Source of the DNA: CAZSGN01 sp964606415
GTDB lineage: Bacteria; Bacteroidota; Bacteroidia; Bacteroidales; JBBRXJ01
Direction of reading: 5' to 3'
Assembly: GCA_964606415.1 (NCBI GenBank)
Contig: CAZSGN010000054.1
Span: forward strand, 1 to 13,407
Length of the DNA: 13,407 nucleotides
Shown here: in pieces, positions 9,201-13,407 of the stretch
Numbering within the stretch: position 1 is the stretch's first letter
Layout of the letters: each line of letters starts with the position of its first letter
Made by a program: the position numbers and the translations under genes
The notes under the pieces: generated by a model
What the model was told of the DNA's origin: nothing
What the model saw: only the letters and a program-made list of their open reading frames with translations
The model's database searches: none

Positions 9201-9744
9201 ACAAAGGATTGCCCCCCGGAAATCCTAAATAATTTGCGATAACAGGAGCATCGAGCACAAGCGTCCGATTAGCAATGAGAGCAATTACACCACCTGTTTG
9301 CCCATCCCATGCAGCACCTTTTATGGTATCCTCCACAAAAATTCGGTCATGATGGGGTACACGCACCAACTGAACGCCTTCATCCGGATCATAATTATTA
9401 AGTAATGGAGCACTAAATCCAATCAGGCTATCGGCCGTATTAACAAAGGCCGTTACAAGTATCTCGTATTTCCCGGCATTATGAATATCATCTATTAATT
9501 GATACTGCGTTGAACCATCAGGAACCGCTCCTTTCATCTGGATCAATAAAACCTTATCATTAGCACTAAACATATCCGGATTCTCAATTTTCAAAGAATC
9601 CGGATCAGCATCGCTCCCATTATATAAATCCAAAACAGGGGTGTAAGCATTAACAATACCGGATAGCGAATCAACCTGGGCAAATCCGGATGAAACAGCT
9701 AAAAAACCAATGATTAATACAAAGAAAAAAGACATGTTTTTCAT
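6229..9744 (-). CDS. Large exported surface protein: Gly-rich blocks, four Ig-like repeats, type B T9SS sorting domain
   Basis: 1171 residues. The signal peptide is MKNMSFFFVLIIGFLAVSSGFAQ. Residues about 25-220 form an N-terminal region without a domain I can name. Residues about 225-400 contain clusters of glycine (AGNGGGGGNGRYAGGYGGGN, GGGGGAGTQESPGQASAGGR, GNAGAGGGGAGG, GPGGGGGGGLFW). Four tandem repeats of about 90 residues span roughly 448-811; each has a Cys near its start, a Tyr/Trp core (YTYTWQQ, YSYQWQD, YTYTWME, FQFLWQE) and a late FRRVV/YRRIV strand. The last 90 or so residues (from about 1080) are the CHU_C/gliding-motility-type sorting domain: FTPNGFSPNQDGINDHF, VFDRWGHIVFQ, WDGKDQNGNPLPEGTYYYIL. 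It should be secreted through the type IX system and held on the surface or released, acting perhaps as an adhesin. The downstream PorP/SprF gene is the likely partner. An in-frame ATG three codons in (9733-9735) is an alternative start. Confidence 0.93.
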   Translation of the reverse strand: MKNMSFFFVLIIGFLAVSSGFAQVDSLSGIVNAYTPVLDLYNGSDADPDSLKIENPDMFSANDKVLLIQMKGAVPDGSTQYQLIDDIHNAGKYEILVTAFVNTADSLIGFSAPLLNNYDPDEGVQLVRVPHHDRIFVEDTIKGAAWDGQTGGVIALIANRTLVLDAPVIANYLGFPGGNPLSEVYNGVCASTDNAYNHLNFTASAVDSAGLKGEGIYYSGYPYVRGMGRAGNGGGGGNGRYAGGYGGGNIGEGGRGGDEIDTCAALSRNIKKAKIPSAYYYDNRLFMGGGGGAGTQESPGQASAGGRGGGIVILVADSLIGHHHAISVTGESVIDLAGNAGAGGGGAGGVLAGGVDHILGELTINIRGGDGGSISQLPCKGPGGGGGGGLFWHAGSALPDSQDIQVQIDPGQAGYHPQCGNHGATDGENGGVLSDLFVPLNGFLFNIISGNQTVCQDQLPDSLNATIPKGGTGSYTYTWQQKTNTGNWQTAVSGTSSQQIFHFTSKLNDTTWFRRVVESGPVVDTSGLIVVNVQPEITNDSVFADQTICYDQQPDTLRGLTLSGGVNAYSYQWQDSVDGNNWKDISSSGDAPFYEPPVLQDSVFYRRVVYSGVCRAVSNEVAVFVLPSVENNSFDAPAYYCQRSGRDSIIGSLPSGGDSNYTYTWMEREESMNWDTAFFDHANRHYVFDSINDTLAFRRVVFSGPGNVCKDTSSADTINWLPSVQNNLISSDTGIVCKNSLTGVPFIGSQPIGGGGSGSFQFLWQEAFDSIQFVDIQGSNFQDLPSDTINTKTYYRRIVQSYTCKDTSNIIVIDTHPLPVAHLFSFDTSVCSQEEVGLSIGINARGQSWQLKYTNGMEVFEQQGQGDSLNVIVQPETEDSAREMGYRISMLKDSTGCYAPQETFVDTVFVTAYGWPVVDAGMDGESCDSVYSLNGSASFGIPSWHLAEGPAPVSFDHQNKFDTRVYVEQSNESSYMFKLTVSNHYCQQTDSVSVLFYQPPVPDIPEKMTLFFKRDTLLEAPVPENPVNGRWEVWDGHASIHHPEQSTTKISDLEPEEKVGVRWILERGVCEPVADSMKIIVNDLFTPNGFSPNQDGINDHFFIKGLNNVQEHELIVFDRWGHIVFQQAPYQNQWDGKDQNGNPLPEGTYYYILKVKDEIEAEKKGFLILRR

Positions 9745-9756
9745 GATCTAAAAAAA

Positions 9757-9764
9757 CAAAGATA
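9757..9764 (-). promoter_or_regulatory. Candidate -7 box for the type IX cargo operon
   Basis: The minus strand reads TATCTTTG, a full match to TAnnTTTG, in the 78-bp gap between lipB and the large cargo gene. No good TTTG is found at the expected -33 distance. The box is close to the annotated ATG, so the leader would be nearly absent, which favours the alternative ATG at 9733-9735 as the real start. Confidence 0.35.
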
Positions 9765-9822
9765 AAGGAAATTTTGAATTGCGGAAGGAAGCCCTAGCAA
9801 CAATACGAATAAAAAAACAAAA

Positions 9823-10524
9823 TTATTCCGTTTTTTGCAATAACCCGGTTAAATGCCCGGTAACGATTCTCTTTACCTCTGGTAAAGAAGGCGCTTTTCT
9901 TAACTCCTTTTCAAGCGAAGTAACCCCCCTCTTCGAAAAACCACAAGGATTAATATACCCAAAATAATCAAGATCTGTTTTCACGTTAAAAGCAAAACCA
10001 TGCATGGTAATATGCCTGCTGGCCCTGACACCTATGGCACAAATTTTCCGGGCATTGTTTGTTTGTGTATCCAGCCATACCCCAGAAGCACCATCAAGCC
10101 GCCCGCCTAAAAGGCCATATTCATAGATGGTTCTGATAATTGCTTCCTCAATGATCCAGATATATTCCCTAATGGAAATATTAAAAAAATCGAGATCTAA
10201 AATGGGATACCCAACGATTTGCCCCGGGCCATGATAAGTGATATCACCACCACGGTTAATGCGATAAAAAGAAGCATCAATCTTCTTCAGGAAATCATCA
10301 TCCACCAATAAATTACCTGGCTGGCCACTTTTCCCCAACGTATATACATGTGGGTGCTCACAAAATAATAGATTATTTTTCACATTTCCCTTCCCGGATT
10401 TTTTCACCTCGAGGTTATGATTAAACAATGCTTCCTGAATATCCCAGGCTTCTTGATAATCAATAAGTCCCAGGTCATTTATAACAATATTTTTTTCCTC
10501 AGGCATTGATATGTTTTTCGGCAT
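9823..10524 (-). CDS. lipB: Octanoyltransferase (lipoyl/octanoyl-ACP:protein N-octanoyltransferase)
   Basis: 233 residues. LipB moves the octanoyl group from acyl carrier protein to a lysine of lipoyl domains (pyruvate and 2-oxoglutarate dehydrogenases, glycine cleavage H protein) in the cytoplasm. The family motifs are all present: HPHVYTLGKSG (58-67), RGGDITYHGPGQIVGYPI (91-108), Lys160 in ARKICAIGVR, HGFAFNV (175-181) and the catalytic Cys194 in INPCGFSK. The gene follows lipA and overlaps its end by 26 bases if it starts at the ATG given here. An ATG at 10504-10506 (residue 7) would shorten the overlap to 8 bases (ATGCCTGA) and gives an N-terminus closer to the usual LipB length. Neither start has a clear Shine-Dalgarno, so the true start is uncertain, and coupling to lipA translation is likely. 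Confidence 0.97.
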   Translation of the reverse strand: MPKNISMPEEKNIVINDLGLIDYQEAWDIQEALFNHNLEVKKSGKGNVKNNLLFCEHPHVYTLGKSGQPGNLLVDDDFLKKIDASFYRINRGGDITYHGPGQIVGYPILDLDFFNISIREYIWIIEEAIIRTIYEYGLLGGRLDGASGVWLDTQTNNARKICAIGVRASRHITMHGFAFNVKTDLDYFGYINPCGFSKRGVTSLEKELRKAPSLPEVKRIVTGHLTGLLQKTE

Positions 10525-11347
10525 GATAAGAAGAACGAACTAAAGGACTGCTTTCAACAAAAGCAAAACCTTTTTCCATTCCCATTTTATGAAATTTTTC
10601 AAATTCTGCAGGCGTCAGATAACGTTCAACAGGTATATTTTCATCAGCAGGCTGAAGATACTGTCCAATAGTAAAAACTTTACATCCCGCTTTAAGCAGG
10701 TCATCCATGGTTTGATATATTTCACTTTCCTTTTCACCTATTCCGACCATAATGCCAGATTTAGCAACTATTCCTGCATCAGATATCGTCCTGATAACAC
10801 CCAGGCTCCGCTTGTAGTTTGCCCTGCTACGAACTTTCGGGGTAATTCGCTCAACCGTTTCGAGATTATGGGAAATGACATCCGGTTCTGCATCAATCAC
10901 TTTTTGAATACAATCCTTATCCCCATCAAAATCAGGAATAAGTACCTCCATGGTAACCTCCGGATTAACATCTTTAATCACCCGTATGGTTTCCGCCCAA
11001 AAAGACGCACCACCATCCGGCAAATCATCACGGTCAACCGAAGTAATTACGCAATGTTTAATCCCCATCAATTTTATTGATTCTGCAAGTCTTTTTGGTT
11101 CTTCAACATCCGGCTTTTCCGGTTTGCCCGATTTAACCCCACAAAATTTACATGAACGGGTACAAATGTCACCCAGGATCATAAAAGTAGCCGTGCCATT
11201 TCCCCAGCATTCGCCGATATTGGGACAAGTTCCACTGGTACAAATAGTATGAAGTTGATGCTGCTGAACAATATTTTTTACCCGGGAATAACGTTCCCCC
11301 ATCGGAAAATGAGCTTTCATCCATCTTGGTAGTCGTCCTCGTGCCAT
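10499..11347 (-). CDS. lipA: Lipoyl synthase (radical SAM)
   Basis: 282 residues, about the normal length. LipA inserts two sulfur atoms into protein-bound octanoyl groups, completing lipoate on the product of LipB. Three cysteines of the auxiliary 4Fe-4S cluster are seen at 36, 41 and 47 (CTSGTCPNIGEC). The radical SAM cluster motif CTRSCKFC gives Cys62, Cys66 and Cys69. The C-terminal RSSYHAEKH (271-279) supplies the serine that ligates the auxiliary cluster. Other family marks are SVDRDDLPDGGA, HNLETVERITPKVR, GIMVGIGE and TIGQYLQP. The start at 11347 is supported by an AAGGAGG ribosome binding site 5 nt upstream. The gene overlaps lipB, so the pair forms a small lipoate operon. Confidence 0.98.
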   Translation of the reverse strand: MARGRLPRWMKAHFPMGERYSRVKNIVQQHQLHTICTSGTCPNIGECWGNGTATFMILGDICTRSCKFCGVKSGKPEKPDVEEPKRLAESIKLMGIKHCVITSVDRDDLPDGGASFWAETIRVIKDVNPEVTMEVLIPDFDGDKDCIQKVIDAEPDVISHNLETVERITPKVRSRANYKRSLGVIRTISDAGIVAKSGIMVGIGEKESEIYQTMDDLLKAGCKVFTIGQYLQPADENIPVERYLTPAEFEKFHKMGMEKGFAFVESSPLVRSSYHAEKHINA

Positions 11348-11352
11348 AATTT

Positions 11353-11359
11353 CCTCCTT
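11353..11359 (-). promoter_or_regulatory. Strong Shine-Dalgarno of lipA
   Basis: The minus strand reads AAGGAGG, with GGAGG ending 5 nt before the lipA ATG. It fixes the lipA start at 11347. It stands out because the other genes in the window have weak or no Shine-Dalgarno sequences, as is common in Bacteroidota. Confidence 0.8.
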
Positions 11360-11370
11360 TCTTTATACCA

Positions 11371-11404
11371 CAAAATTACACAATCTGTTTTTATATAGGC
11401 CAAA
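11371..11404 (-). promoter_or_regulatory. Candidate Bacteroidota-type promoter of lipA-lipB
   Basis: On the minus strand TAATTTTG (11371-11378) fits the Bacteroidota -7 box TAnnTTTG. A TTTG (11401-11404) lies upstream as a -33 box, separated by 22 nt, slightly more than the usual 19-21. Transcription would begin about 15-20 nt before the lipA start, leaving room for the strong ribosome binding site. The boxes sit in the 63-bp gap after the sulfotransferase gene, so lipA-lipB probably has its own promoter. Inferred from motif matching only. Confidence 0.5.
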
Positions 11405-11410
11405 AATAAG

Positions 11411-12235
11411 CTAAACAGGATTGTGTTTTTTTGCATAATCCAAACACTGTTGCCAATCATGATCATAAGCATCACGAATTATTTGAAGCAGTTCAGACTC
11501 AATCAAGGGTTCATGTTCAACTTTTCTGCCACATCCAAAACGGGCAGCAAACAACAATAAATGACACAAATGGAGTCTAAACTTATCTGTCAACCAATAA
11601 ATAAAAGAATTCCCGGCCGATGGTTTTTCCGGAAGAATTTTCCGTCCCCATTTACGCATATACTTTAACTGCTTCTCGCTATATGACTGATGGTAAGGCT
11701 TAAGCGAAACATCCTTTTTCGAATAATCAGCACCAAGAAAAGTTGCCATCTTATCAAAAAAAGAAAAAGGATCATTTTTTAGTTCTTCCTGAAAAAGAAT
11801 AAAAGGTTTATGCTGAAAATGATCTTCAAGAAAACGAATTTTATCAAAAAAAGAAAGCACCTTTTTATCCCATAAACCATCATTCTTTTGAATATCAATA
11901 AATTCCCCAAAAGACAAATGACCTCCATTCTTTACATAACGCCGGTATTGCGAAGCAATCCATCCATCATGTCTTCTTAAAATAATAATAGGCCTGGCAT
12001 AAGGAAAGTAACTGGCAAATTTTTTAGATTCGCGTTCGAGCTGACGATCAAATTCCCTTGAAAAAAGTAATTTATCAGAAGCTGGGCGTTTTGAATATTT
12101 AGGATAAGACCAGAAACGCGTTCGCTGAATATAAGATATCCCTTTGAGCTTAGGGAAAAACCGGTATTGCAGGTAAGTTGAGCCTGTTTTACCAAGGCCG
12201 ACATGAAAAAAAACATCAGGATAAGATTTTTGCAT
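11411..12235 (-). CDS. Sulfotransferase-like protein (PAPS-dependent)
   Basis: 274 residues, no signal peptide or clear membrane helix, so cytoplasmic. The N-terminal HVGLGKTGSTYLQ (11-23) matches the loop that binds the 5'-phosphosulfate of PAPS in sulfotransferases. IIILRRHDGWIASQYRRYVKNGG (about 83-105) matches the 3'-phosphate binding segment, with Arg87/88 and Ser95. The rest is the usual alpha/beta fold with FILFQEEL (about 145-152) and an alpha-rich C-terminus. The family moves sulfate onto sugars, lipids or proteins; the acceptor cannot be read from the sequence. The start is 3 bp after the stop of the glycosyltransferase gene, so the two are very likely one operon and may act on the same surface glycan. 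Confidence 0.85.
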   Translation of the reverse strand: MQKSYPDVFFHVGLGKTGSTYLQYRFFPKLKGISYIQRTRFWSYPKYSKRPASDKLLFSREFDRQLERESKKFASYFPYARPIIILRRHDGWIASQYRRYVKNGGHLSFGEFIDIQKNDGLWDKKVLSFFDKIRFLEDHFQHKPFILFQEELKNDPFSFFDKMATFLGADYSKKDVSLKPYHQSYSEKQLKYMRKWGRKILPEKPSAGNSFIYWLTDKFRLHLCHLLLFAARFGCGRKVEHEPLIESELLQIIRDAYDHDWQQCLDYAKKHNPV

Positions 12236-12238
12236 GAT

Positions 12239-13183
12239 CTATCTTTTAACCATTTTGTAATTTTTGGTTCCCCCAATAGGAATACCGAGGATATTTTCAA
12301 TTTTTGACAAAATCCGGTATTTAGTTCTTTCATGCTTAAACTTCTCCCTGTCCAGAGGCTTTTCCCCTTCATAATCAAGCTGTTCTGCCCAATCGAATTT
12401 TTCAATCCATGGCTGCATCACCTTCGGATGGGTGCCTTTAAAAACAGAAAGCTTATTGATTGGACCATAATGAAATAAATCCGGCGTCCCCAAATGAGCT
12501 TTTTCTGCTTCACTAACCCCTTTATGGACAGTATCCAGCGCTTTGGATTTTTTCTTCATAAGTTTAGGTGGGCGTACCCATCCATAATGATAAATATGTG
12601 CATTTGCAGGCACCACTTTTAATTTTTCAGTTCCTTTTTTCTGCCGGTAATGCAATCCATCAAAATCAGGAATCCGCCGAAAAGACTGCGCTGACTTCCA
12701 CGAATGAATATCAGGATCATTCCGTATTATTCTTATCTCATTTCTGTACCAGCCATGAGACTGATGAATATGCTGATAATCGCCCCAAAAATGATAATAA
12801 TTAAAGAGAAATCCTTCTACTTTCTGATTATTCAAATATTCCTCACATCTTTCACGGATAGTGGGAAGATCTTCTTCATGGAGAACTTCATCTGCCTGTA
12901 AATAAAGCAGCCAGTCCCCATTGCAATGACTTTTAGCAATATCCGTCTGATGAGCATTTTCCATACCTCTTGGATACTTTTCAATATCCCAGGGACTATC
13001 AATAATTTTGATTTTGGAATTTCCAATACGCTCAATTTGTTCACGTGTATCATCATCCTGATCACAATCCCCAAGCGCAATAATAAACTCATCAACAATA
13101 GGTAATGCAGATTCAATAGCCGGTTTTATCGGATAATATAACTTTCCGGCATTTTTCACCATAGTAAACCCGCTAATTTTCAT
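12239..13183 (-). CDS. Glycosyltransferase family 2 (GT-A fold, WaaE/KdtX-like N-terminus)
   Basis: 314 residues, without signal peptide. The N-terminus MKISGFTMVKNAGKLYYPIKPAIESALPIVDEFIIALGDCDQDDDT is typical of GT2 enzymes that start with a nucleotide-binding strand and the VDE/GxxxDDT sequence. NGDWLLYLQADEVLHEEDL follows, with QADE at 96-99 in the place of the metal-binding DxD. The C-terminal half has aromatic-rich acceptor-side segments (YYHFWGDYQHIH, HIYHYGWVRPPKLM). The donor and acceptor sugars cannot be told from sequence. Its stop is 3 bp before the sulfotransferase start, which suggests a surface-glycan tailoring pair. The ATG at 13181-13183 gives the complete GT2 N-terminus; no Shine-Dalgarno is obvious. 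Confidence 0.88.
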   Translation of the reverse strand: MKISGFTMVKNAGKLYYPIKPAIESALPIVDEFIIALGDCDQDDDTREQIERIGNSKIKIIDSPWDIEKYPRGMENAHQTDIAKSHCNGDWLLYLQADEVLHEEDLPTIRERCEEYLNNQKVEGFLFNYYHFWGDYQHIHQSHGWYRNEIRIIRNDPDIHSWKSAQSFRRIPDFDGLHYRQKKGTEKLKVVPANAHIYHYGWVRPPKLMKKKSKALDTVHKGVSEAEKAHLGTPDLFHYGPINKLSVFKGTHPKVMQPWIEKFDWAEQLDYEGEKPLDREKFKHERTKYRILSKIENILGIPIGGTKNYKMVKR

Positions 13184-13304
13184 TCGAATATAATTTGGTT
13201 AAATGTCTGTATTTCAATCAAATAATAATATCATTATTGCTGGTCACTCGGTAACCTAAAAACTTTTTCATAAACGATTCATTTTTGGTTTTTCCGGTAG
13301 CCTC

Positions 13305-13338
13305 TTCATTTTTTTGTCATTCGTAACAAAAAAACGAA
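13305..13338. repeat. Inverted repeat, 13-nt arms, 8-nt loop
   Basis: The plus strand has TTCATTTTTTTGT (13305-13317) and ACAAAAAAACGAA (13326-13338), complementary except for one A/C position, around the loop CATTCGTA. The stem is A/T-rich. It may act as a bidirectional terminator or belong to a repeat element. Confidence 0.55.
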
Positions 13339-13358
13339 GCAAAAAAAATACTCGCAAA

Positions 13359-13383
13359 CTATGGCATCCACACAGGGCCATAG
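13359..13383. repeat. Inverted repeat CTATGGC/GCCATAG
   Basis: Perfect 7-nt arms CTATGGC (13359-13365) and GCCATAG (13377-13383) enclose an 11-nt loop. It lies 20 bp from the larger A/T-rich hairpin, so the two probably belong to one structured element. Confidence 0.55.
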
Positions 13384-13407
13384 CTACGCCCTTTCCTTCG
13401 CAAGTTT

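Larger units (their letters stand above)
13268..13405 (-). repeat. Repeat-like intergenic segment with a short open frame running off the window
   Basis: The minus strand is open for 45 codons from the window edge to TGA (13268-13270), including a stretch rich in Phe, Leu and Arg (LRVFFLLRFFVTNDKKMKR). The same DNA contains two inverted repeats, listed separately, and a low-complexity T/A tract. The composition is unlike the neighbouring genes, and it has the look of a dispersed intergenic element whose open frame is a by-product. I cannot show other copies from this window, because only one copy is present. Confidence 0.35.

Noticed and set aside
9806..9830. Possible terminator just after lipB (GAATAA/TTATTC stem)
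   Set aside because: The stem is only about six A/T-rich pairs with a bulge, and no T-run follows it on the minus strand.
10589..11080. Plus-strand open frame of 163 codons
   Set aside because: It lies fully opposite lipA, which has all its cluster cysteines in the minus-strand frame.
13231..13245. AATAAT/ATTATT palindrome upstream of the glycosyltransferase gene as an operator
   Set aside because: The arms are six A/T bases, which occur easily by chance in this composition, and no second copy is seen.

Overview
The window looks like chromosomal DNA from a Bacteroidota bacterium, most likely of the Bacteroidales/Marinilabiliales/Cytophaga kind. The reasons are low GC, a protein with a type B (gliding-motility-associated, CHU_C-like) type IX secretion sorting domain, a PorP/SprF outer-membrane protein, a propeller/Y_Y_Y sensor joined to a SpoIIE-type phosphatase, promoter-like TAnnTTTG boxes, and mostly weak Shine-Dalgarno sequences. 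All nine genes I support lie on the minus strand, so transcription runs from the right end of the window to the left. The open frames on the plus strand are shadows.

In order of transcription (right to left): the right edge (13184-13407) is non-coding or repeat-like, with two hairpins and a short open frame that runs off the window. Next comes a two-gene surface-glycan unit: a family 2 glycosyltransferase (12239-13183) and a PAPS-dependent sulfotransferase-like protein (11411-12235), 3 bp apart. Then follows lipA-lipB (10499-11347, 9823-10524), overlapping genes for lipoic acid synthesis, with their own promoter-like boxes and an unusually good ribosome binding site on lipA.

The left two-thirds is the interesting part. 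A tightly packed set encodes a 1171-residue exported protein with glycine-rich blocks, four Ig-like repeats and a type B sorting domain (6229-9744). A PorP/SprF barrel follows 4 bp later (5301-6224), then a PD40-propeller/PKD protein that overlaps it by 1 base (3871-5301). After a 138-bp gap comes a 321-residue exported protein of unknown function (2767-3732), and 85 bp further a large membrane sensor whose C-terminus is a SpoIIE-type PP2C phosphatase (1-2681, cut by the window edge).

My reading is that the left block is a dedicated display module: a surface protein exported by the type IX system, its own SprF-like partner, a periplasmic or outer-membrane-associated propeller protein, an accessory secreted protein, and possibly a phosphatase sensor that monitors or controls it. 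The parts are recognisable families. Their functional linkage, especially to the sensor, is inference from gene order.
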